Notes under the pieces: generated by a model
The model's input: the letters and a program-made list of their open reading frames with translations, nothing else
Database searches by the model: none
What the model was told of the DNA's origin: nothing
Assembly (NCBI GenBank): GCA_002633025.1
Contig: NMRB01002032.1
Span: forward strand, 3,863 to 67,862
Direction of reading: 5' to 3'
Source of the DNA: Notospermus geniculatus
Taxonomy: Eukaryota > Nemertea > Pilidiophora > Heteronemertea > Lineidae
DNA: 64,000 bases
Position numbers and translations under genes: made by a program
Part shown: positions 56,341 to 64,000 of the stretch, in pieces
Numbering within the stretch: position 1 is the stretch's first letter
How the letters are laid out: each line of letters opens with the position of its first letter

Positions 56341-56507
56341 GAGAGCCTAGGGCAAACCTCAATAGCACCCGGTCAGAGGCTTTTTCTGCATGAATTATGA
56401 AGATACCCAAATCAAATTTACAGTCAAGCACAATAACCTCGGGCAACCAAGAAATCACATCAATAAACATGATAAAAATATCCAAGGTTACAATAAAAAT
56501 GGCATTT

Positions 56508-56660
56508 AACAAATTTTCAAGTGATTGAAGTGAGAGAGAACATTAACTTATCAAATTTTCAAGTGATTGAGGTGAGAGAGAACATTCACTCAGGCTTAAC
56601 AAATTTTCAAGTGATTGAAGTCAGAGAGAACATTCACTTAACAAATTTTCAAGTGAAGTC
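56508..56660. repeat. Four ~42-48-bp tandem units
   Basis: AACAAATTTTCAAGTGATTG followed by GAGAGAACATTCACT repeats at about 56510, 56552, 56600 and 56641. It lies about 60 bp beyond the end of the DUF4806 coding region and could be subterminal repeats of a transposon. Confidence 0.65.
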
Positions 56661-56722
56661 AGACAGTCTTTTCACATGCAGGACGAATAGCTGAAATGTT
56701 GTCCGATACCGCCCTAACCATG

Positions 56723-59700
56723 CTAACCGCTAGTTTCTTCGTCATTGAGAGTGGCAGCATCTGAAGTGGCAGCATCTGAAGTGGCAGCATCTGAAGTGGC
56801 AGCATCTGGCATTTGTGCGCTTTTCCTTGCTTCCCTGAGTTTCCTTCCCCCGTCTCTGTCTGCTGCTTGGGCGAACCACTTCCCAGCGACCAATCCTATC
56901 TCTTTTTCGGTGGCATTCTTGGATATATCGTTGCATCGCACCGCTTCTGTAAAAGAAAATTTGAGGATGCAAGATGGAAAAAGCAAATACATGTATACAT
57001 TGTACGAAATACCCTCTCATCATTTCTTCATTCTTTGGTTCCTGCAATTAAAAAAAAATAAATCGTTGTGGAAGTTTTTCCGATGATTCCACTACAAATT
57101 CTTGGCCAATTCAGTGATGAAGATGTACTGTAACATAAATATTCAATTTGCTGAAGTCTAGACTTGTGCCACACAGACAGACAATGAAAATGGATGCTGC
57201 GCCACCATAAGAACTCACCAGGTGAGGTATATATGACGGTCTGTTAGTGGCAAATAAACCGCTATCGAAGCAGGTATGATCAAGACCCCTGTATAACTCC
57301 GGAGCAAATATGACCTGGTCACACATGATGGCAGACTGGATGTGCCATATCTGTGTACAAACGCTTTTCTTATTTTTATCCCATATCTCTTTTCTTTCAA
57401 AATGTACTTTGAAAAACAGCGAAAAATGTCCAGACTTACAGAAATAAAACGTAAAATTTAATTTCGAGAGATAGGAATACTCACTGCACAAAAGACTGAA
57501 CAGCTTAAGTTCATCGAATGCCAATTTCTTTTGTCTTCCGCTCATGCTATACATCTTTGCTATGTCATTGAGCAACACGTTCTTCAGTATCCTTCTGACG
57601 ACATCGGGTGTGTCTTTGCCTCCGTAGACACACATACCTTTTATCTGTTTCAAAAAGACAAAATAGCAAATATCATTAAGAACAGACATACATGCGTCGT
57701 CATCATGCTACACGTACAATTACAAAGGAATGCATGTTAGGAATCATAATTTACTATGAACTGAAAACTAATTCGGTTTGCCCAGAAATAATACACCAAA
57801 TTATATGCCAACTTTGCGATTGAGTGGGAATTTATTCTTCAAAGATTTTGAGGAAAAGTGTCACATAACTTACAGCATGCGTCTGGAGTGGCTTCGAATC
57901 TTTCAGTCGCCTGTCGAGCGCGTTTACTGCCTCCACTGACCGAAGTGGAAACATATCTTCCTCTTCCTCTTGGTCAAGTGAGGCAGCAGCTTGATGTGTC
58001 ATTAGTTGTTCCAGAGCCTTCCTCTGTCTCTTCTGTTCAGCCTTAATTTCCTCGAGACATGTGAAGATTTTGGCTGAAATTGCACAGGAAATATTAAAAA
58101 ATAAAACAGCTAAACAACAAACAGAAAAACTGAAGTTGAAAACACCAGGCTAAAGCAAACCTCGGTTTATCTCTAACCACGCATTTTATGCTGTTCATGT
58201 ACAGGTATGTGAAAATGACATGAATGATGTAAGAAAGTGATTTTTGAACTCTTTGGACCTACCAAGCACGGCATCAGAAACATTTGACGACTCTCCACGA
58301 AGGACTCCTGAAGCTGTTCCACCTCCCACGGCTGCACCTGGCACATTTTTCGCTGAAATTGAAATAACACGAAAGGTTAAAAATGACAGCAATGGATTGT
58401 GGGAAATCTTTATGCCAAGGGAGAGAGCTGGGGATTACATGTAGAAGGGACCAAGGTCAAGGAAGATGGACACAATGTCATGGAAGATGGACACAAGGTC
58501 ATTTGATGCTCCACCTGGGGTGTAAAGCGGGCCTCACACGAGGACAGTTCTGACGGCAGTTCAAACAAAATACTGTGCAGAACCTCAGTAACACCGTGAG
58601 GGTATTTTGAGTCCTCCCTAGGGCCCACCTCTCCACCAACTTTCATGACCCTGGGCCTTGCGGTTGTGAAACGTGCTAGTTTAACGGACGACACAGACAC
58701 ACACACAGCTGAGCTAAAAATGAATAATAAATATAAATCATTTACCTTGATTTTGTCCATTGACTGTCCTTGCACTTGTGGTGCTCGGTGATAACATTTG
58801 TGATGTGTTTGAGACACAAGCAGCAGATTTTGCTCCTGGTGTTGTCCGAGCTGGAGGAGTCGATGAGGGTCGGTTCGGGGTACTAGCTGTTGTTGCGTTT
58901 GGCGTTGTGCGTCTTTTTTCTGTGGTTGATGTACGCGATGATAAACTGGTTTGGACTGAAAAAAGGAAGACTCATTTTTCATATTCTGTGTGAAAAAAAT
59001 GGGACTTGGTACTCATTCTTGTTTCTGGGTTTGTTACTTGCATGTAAACATGGCCTCGTGGTCAGCTTAAGCTTTCTGAAAAAGCGAAGAGCAGAGGCAA
59101 TCTGTCCCGTCATGTAAAACTCACTGTTAGATAGTTTGGGTGGAGCGAAAGGCAGTGGAGCTTGATTCTCTTCAACATCAGTGTCGCTGTCTTCAGTGGG
59201 AGGTGATATTCTCCGTGGAATGAATGTTGGGGAGTCCGACTCATCTCGAAATCTCTGTGGTGATCTAGTAAAATAAATATAACTTTGTTCATAATGACGG
59301 CTATTTACCAGAAGAGAAATGTTCGGTGCGGAATGTGGGAAGGAAACTGACATGCATGTTATTCAGATGATTAGGCCTACTAGTGAAATAACTGTGTGAA
59401 TATAAATCCAGGAGGTCACCACAGAACAAAAAGAACCCTTTGTTGCCTTCAACATTCTGCCATTGTCGACTCTTCCTCTTCATTCAATAAGTACAGGGAA
59501 CCCAGGAAGACAATACTTTCCCCCATTGGCATTGTAATTGTATGCACTGAACGTGATTACCTTCTCCTTCTCTTAGTCGGCTGATTTTCACCATCGCTAC
59601 TTTCAAAGTTAGATGTTTCCTCAATGACTTTACATTTTTGACATGCCTTATCCCACGAACCTGAAACAGGGACATACATGTACATGTACCTTCATGTATG

Positions 59701-61349
59701 ATATGTCAGAGCTAACTAGCAATAGCAGTACAAAGGCCTATTTTTTTGACAAGGAAGGTGTCAGTAAATCCCTTTCTAATTCTATAGTGACTAAATGTAC
59801 CTCGAATTCTGGTTTAAAGTAATTTCATACACGGATATAATAGGACGGTCTCACTATCCGGTCTACATGTATTTAAATAATGGCCGGGGCTATTCGTACC
59901 GTGACGGTGCAAATAACGCCAAACCAGATCTTATTCGTACCGTGACGGTGTGAATAGTGCGCCGTCGGTTCTTATTCGTACCGTGACGGTGTGAATAGTG
60001 CGCCGCCGGTTCTTATTCGTACCGTGACGGTGTGAATAGTGCAGGAATAGCTCTTATTTACACCGTCACGGTGGGAATAGTGCGTGGAGAATGATTATTC
60101 GTACCGTGACGGTGATGTACAATTTCTGCACCGTAACTCGGACAGTGCGACTGTGGGCAGCAGATCTAAAATGATATTTTAGCCTGGGCAATTTTTTTCC
60201 TTTGACGGGGTCCAGTGATCCCATCTTTCACAGTTAATGATGAAATGTTGGCCTCTGCTGTCTGATGATAAAATATTTTTCATAGGCCTAGGCTAGGCCT
60301 AGGAGGGCTAGGCACTAATTTTTTTGAAAAAAAATTTGGCTCAAGAATTACGCAGTTCCCCGTTTTCCGACAGTCACAATCACGATATCGATAAAAAGAC
60401 GAAAAGAAGAATAAGGAGGTGAAAGAAGAACTAAAAGAAAAGAAGAACTAAAAGAAAATAACAGAACATGACGGGGCTCGAACCCGCGACTTTCCGTTTG
60501 TAAACCACCCACGCAAACCACTCGGCCACTGAGGCTCATGCTGCGAACTGTGGGGAATCATTATACTTTAGTAGGCCTACCTTGCCCAAAAGCATTGACT
60601 ATAAAACTTTTTTCCCTGGTAGTGGTTGTAAATTAACGTTTTCATCAAGAATACTGAAAAAAAATCCGGCATTGTGCGAGATGATACCGGTAACTTCATC
60701 TGGCATGCCTTGAATGAAGCCCTCTGATTGGCTGTTTACGACGGTGTGAATAAGATCTGGTTTGGCGTTATTTGCACCGTGACGGTACGAATAGCCAGTG
60801 CGTTTCATTGTAAGTACAGAGCAAATGAATCACACCCTGACATGCCTGACTCTAATTAGGTCCAGCAACCATTTTTGGGGCTTGGACTCTGTTCAATCCT
60901 TAATTGCTGACAGGTCCTGTTCTGTTCAATCCTTAATTGCTGACAGGTCCTGTTTACACAGGTTAATATTTAGATCTACATTGGGATTCAGCTCAGTCTT
61001 TTCTGAATTTTTGCAGTGAAGTGTCCAGCTCAACGAAGACCTGTTTGGGTGGAAAATTTGCAAAGATTCTGGGATTTGACTTTTTGTATACCGGTACATG
61101 TATATCTGACATGCCTGAAGGAAAGAAAAGAAAACTTCAATACTTACTTGTTTTATACCAAGGGGCCTTAATGGGCAATGAGACCCATGAGTCCTGCGGT
61201 ACCTCCATCTTTTTTGCTGCGATCCTACATCTATTTGGATTATACGGCGGCCAGAGGGCGCAGCTGGTGCCATCCAGCCAGGTCTCAGGAATGACAGCGA
61301 GTTCGTTTGTGTCAGTGTACTCGACAACCAAGTACATGTTTGATGACAT
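56723..61349 (-). CDS. DUF4806-domain protein, eight exons, 441 residues
   Basis: Exons: 61349-61148, 59660-59561, 59264-59125, 58955-58746, 58352-58263, 58073-57874, 57644-57485 and 56946-56723. All introns are GT-AG, the phases match at every join, and the total is 1326 bp with one terminal TAG. The N-terminal exon has the VIPETWL and CALWPPYN pattern typical of proteins of this group. Exon 2 has CQKC. Exons 3-5 are low-complexity, rich in S, T, P and acidic residues. Exons 6-8 form the DUF4806 domain: MFPLRSVEAVNALDRRLKD, then VYGGKDTPDVVRRILKNVL and FDELKLFSLL. The C-terminus has four DAATS repeats. Such proteins are often found encoded beside transposases; no enzymatic activity is known. 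It lies 665 bp downstream of the transposase gene on the same strand, which suggests an accessory transposon protein. Confidence 0.85.
56747..56806. repeat. 15-bp coding minisatellite, four units
   Basis: GCATCTGAAGTGGCA repeats four times on the plus strand. On the minus strand it encodes the DAATS repeats at the end of the DUF4806 protein, in frame, so unit number can change without breaking the gene. Confidence 0.8.
59887..60796. mobile_element. Intronic element with ACCGTGACGGT palindrome repeats
   Basis: The left end GGCTATTCGTACCGTGACGG and the following CAAATAACGCCAAACCAGAT are repeated inverted at 60741-60796. Inside the left end, five or six ~35-bp units each hold the palindrome ACCGTGACGGT (59894-60115). 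The element lies in intron 1 of the DUF4806 gene. A tRNA-like segment is inside it. No target duplication was recognised. Confidence 0.65.
60465..60538 (-). mobile_element. tRNA-derived segment (SINE head or tRNA pseudogene)
   Basis: On the minus strand GTGGCCGAGTGG (box A) and GCGGGTTCGAGCCCCGT (a full T-arm with box B) are correctly spaced. The 7-bp acceptor stem does not pair and the D-stem is broken, so it is not a working tRNA. A pyrimidine-rich TTCTTTTAGTTCTTC tail follows. Confidence 0.55.
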
Positions 61350-62013
61350 GATTGAAATTCACCTGAACAAACACATGTAGATGCAAGTCAATCCATTTAA
61401 ATTGCAATGCCATTATTCCGATCATTCTTTGATTATAAGTTTGGTTTTTTGCTCAAATGTTCATTGCCGGCCTAACTGAAAATACAGTAAACCTCACCCA
61501 GGTCGACAATTTCGGGACTGGAGATTTTTCTGCCGACTTACAAATTATATGATGAGAAATGCTGTCATCATATAATGACAACATACATGTACGCATTGCT
61601 CGTCATTATGATTATTTAGTTACATGTATAAGTCAGCTTAATGACGTGGGGAATCCCCTGGAGTACCAATCTCCGTACCTTTTGGACTTTGCCATTCTTT
61701 CCACCTGTGACAATTTAATTTAATAACTAAAACATGTAAAGTGCTGTCGACTTAACAGAGGTTTAGTGTTCATTAAAAAAACAAGAAGCATGAAACAATT
61801 GCCATGAAGGCCAATTTCCAATATTCAAGGCCTGTTATTGAGCGGATGAGTTTTCCAACAATAAGTAACAATTCGTAGGGCCTTCGAAATGTCTTCGACT
61901 GATCGTGAAGCCAACAAACAAACAAGGTGCAAGAATAATTTCTGTACATGTACATCAAACAATGTGAAAGCGCAAAAAGACAAAACTCTCATCTTTCATA
62001 CATGCAACTGCCC
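61350..62013. other. Spacer between the two transposon genes
   Basis: AT-rich, with TACATGTA words. It holds the presumed 5' region of the DUF4806 gene and the 3' untranslated region of the transposase. No other gene was seen. Confidence 0.4.
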
Positions 62014-63966
62014 TTAGTGAAACTGGTGAAGTAGCGGGACTGCAACAAACATGTCCTTAGAGAAGGGCAACAGTACAAATTTGCAAATAATGTCTTCTAT
62101 TGACGCAGTTTTAAAATCGGCACCTTGACTTATATGACCAACTTTCATGATACCTAAATCCGATGAGTTAAGGGGATAGACAAAGAAATCGGAGACTGAA
62201 GCAAACGGCTCATACACAATGACTGTTTCAGACCTATCTCCAGAGGCATACAAAATGTTCCTGATCAGACCAACTTGAGAACCAACTTTCACACAGTTAT
62301 CACCATCCTTGATAGAGAAGTACAAGTCTCCATGCTGCAAGTCTTCAAACTGTGAATAGCACCGATATTGAAATGGAAGGGGACCAGCACTGTGCATTTT
62401 TCCCAAAACGCCATTCTTTTTCTTCTGCTTCACAGCGCCTACTTTATGTGCGATTTTACCTTCGGAGAGTCTTCGAATAACCTGAGCCAGGGGGGAATTG
62501 GGTTTCCTGAGCATTTTCTTAATTTTCCCCAGGAAATTCTCAAATGGAAAAGCACTAAATGCATCAAGGGGACCAAACCTTTTGACATCTGCCGCCAAAT
62601 GAACCAAATTATGGACATTGTAGACAAGCTGATCCCTACCATAAATCTCACCCCATTGTTGCACAAACGTACACAGCAGGTCATTTGCATAGTCACAGTG
62701 AGTGACATAATGGAGTGGGCTCGCAAGACAATATATTGCAACAAAGAAAAGCAAGAAGTGCCTATAGCGATCATCACGAATATTGCCTTTTAGAACGACA
62801 GCACCACTATAAAGCAGAAACTGACGGAATTCAGTTGCCTTCCATCTATCAACCTGAAGGATAGCCCTACACTTTCTTGGAAACTCTCTTGGGAGGTACT
62901 TTTGACAGGACACCAGTTTCTCGGAGATTGCATTCAAACTATTTCCTCCAATCCGACACGCTTTTTCAACAGGACCTTTCATCCAGAGCCAGATAATACG
63001 TTTCATCACACCAAGAAAGACAAGGTGCATTGGATCCAGTGGAAACTGAGAAACCAATCCTAACGACAGCCTGCAAAGCGGAGACCTACGATTCTGCTGG
63101 TGGTGATCAGCATCCCTCATTTCATCAAAACTGGCATCAGTACGTAGGTCAGCATTGACTGCTGGAAACACAACTTTCCTCTCAAATGTCCCCCTTTGGA
63201 CACACTTTTCGCAACCATGGTAAGCATTGTGCAACTTGCATTGCTTAACAAATGCACGTGCCGGAGCATCACAAATTAGGCAGGAGAGATTCATAGCATT
63301 GTTCATGTTGTTACCTGTTCGGCCACTAAGACTGACTCCATGACGCTCAATATCTTCCATTTCAGCGACAAAGTCATGGAGATATTTCTCTATGTCAAGA
63401 GGCTTTTGTTCACCACAGAATAACCCAATAATGAAAACAGTACTCTCTACAGGCTCAACAATCCTTCCTAAAATTGGCCAAAACTGTACATTCGAACTTT
63501 TGTATAGAGGCAGACCATCTATATTAACTTGAACATGAATAGCTACCCCTGGATCAACTTCATCACTGGATATAGAATCTGAAATGCCCTTGGAAATTCC
63601 AAAATGAAAGTATGACCCACCAGGTATACTCTTAATTTCATAATTTCGCAAAGTTTGAAGGAGGCTTCTTGGATCCTTTGGCAAATTTGGAAACGATGGC
63701 CGCAGTATTTCCAAAAGACCTTTCAATGCTGCATGCGTGATTTGGAACTTTGATGCCCATTCAGCCAAACTAGACTGTATGAAATCTTGAGGACTATCTT
63801 CCTGATCACTTTCAGGGGAAGAATCAGAACCACCTTGAACATGTGAAATGCAACCAAAATCAACTGAATCATCATCAACCAGGATGGAGTCAACATCTGA
63901 ATCCGGTTCACGTGCCCCATTTTCACTATTTTCAGCGAAATATGAGTCGAGTACTTCAGACTGCAA
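62014..63966 (-). CDS. DDE transposase-like protein, large exon, 5' end outside window
   Basis: The exon encodes 650 residues to a TAA at 62014. It begins at a splice acceptor (CTGGTTTACAG) at 63966; the first codon is TTG and no early in-frame ATG exists, so an upstream exon must lie beyond the window. An acidic N-terminus is followed by WASKFQITHAALKGLLEILR and LPKDPRSLLQTLR. Likely catalytic acids are D150 in NIDGLPLYKSS, D311 in PLDPMHLVFLGVMK and E476 in FPFENFLGKIK. Between them lie CLICDAPARAF and a C-x2-C ... C-x2-H ... C-x2-C cluster (229-255) that could bind zinc, and RWKATEFRQFLLYSG. The pattern is that of a widespread metazoan transposase-like family, probably related to CACTA/EnSpm. 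The frame is intact, so the element may be recent. Confidence 0.82.
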   Translation of the reverse strand: MQSEVLDSYFAENSENGAREPDSDVDSILVDDDSVDFGCISHVQGGSDSSPESDQEDSPQDFIQSSLAEWASKFQITHAALKGLLEILRPSFPNLPKDPRSLLQTLRNYEIKSIPGGSYFHFGISKGISDSISSDEVDPGVAIHVQVNIDGLPLYKSSNVQFWPILGRIVEPVESTVFIIGLFCGEQKPLDIEKYLHDFVAEMEDIERHGVSLSGRTGNNMNNAMNLSCLICDAPARAFVKQCKLHNAYHGCEKCVQRGTFERKVVFPAVNADLRTDASFDEMRDADHHQQNRRSPLCRLSLGLVSQFPLDPMHLVFLGVMKRIIWLWMKGPVEKACRIGGNSLNAISEKLVSCQKYLPREFPRKCRAILQVDRWKATEFRQFLLYSGAVVLKGNIRDDRYRHFLLFFVAIYCLASPLHYVTHCDYANDLLCTFVQQWGEIYGRDQLVYNVHNLVHLAADVKRFGPLDAFSAFPFENFLGKIKKMLRKPNSPLAQVIRRLSEGKIAHKVGAVKQKKKNGVLGKMHSAGPLPFQYRCYSQFEDLQHGDLYFSIKDGDNCVKVGSQVGLIRNILYASGDRSETVIVYEPFASVSDFFVYPLNSSDLGIMKVGHISQGADFKTASIEDIICKFVLLPFSKDMFVAVPLLHQFH

Positions 63967-64000
63967 CTGTAAACCAGGGTACTCCTCTGTAGTGCAATTC

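Noticed and set aside
57111-57484. Continuation of the open frame beyond DUF4806 exon 7
   Set aside because: The donor GCA/GTGAGT at 57485 joins in phase to the exon at 56946, which completes the domain and ends in a stop; the read-through is intron.
60465-60538. Functional tRNA gene
   Set aside because: The T-arm and box A are present, but the acceptor and D stems do not pair; a SINE head or pseudogene is more likely.

Overview
This is eukaryotic nuclear DNA, not bacterial: genes are split by GT-AG introns, coding density is very low, and most of the window is short inverted-repeat DNA transposons. The abundance of the palindromic octamers TACATGTA and TAGGCCTA, together with tandemly duplicated class A GPCRs and TTAA- and TA-targeted MITEs, fits a marine invertebrate, perhaps an echinoderm, hemichordate or cephalochordate. 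The species cannot be fixed from the sequence.

Layout. 1-7.3 kb: a tandem array of one peptide-type class A GPCR on the minus strand. It has two complete two-exon copies, one with a frameshifted tail, plus two orphan copies of exon 2. 7.3-18 kb: no convincing gene, but many hairpin transposons, including nested ones. 18.85-19.6 kb: a four-transmembrane MS4A-like coding exon on the minus strand. 20-31.6 kb: more TTAA elements, tRNA-headed SINEs, a row of three MITEs, a Helitron-like repeat, a LINE remnant and a tandem 0.55 kb duplication with an N near its junction. 32.05-40.65 kb and 41.71-48.09 kb: two near-identical copies of one 6-8 kb segment that differ mainly by transposon insertions. 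They may be a real duplication or two haplotypes placed in series. 51.6-52.6 kb: a coding exon of unknown function (minus). 56.7-64 kb: two minus-strand genes, an eight-exon DUF4806 protein and a large DDE transposase-like exon that starts beyond the window. Together they look like the two genes of one autonomous CACTA/EnSpm-like transposon.

The most interesting signal comes from comparing the duplicated segments with each other, and the two arms of inverted-repeat elements with each other. Wherever a TACATGTA, TAGGCCTA or TACTAGTA octamer is present in one copy only, the other copy has a plain TA at that spot. The octamers therefore look like TA target sites carrying a 4-bp palindrome, the form expected for excision footprints of Tc1/mariner-type transposons whose ends are CA..TG, GG..CC or CT..AG. 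This would explain two of the commonest 'words' in this genome.
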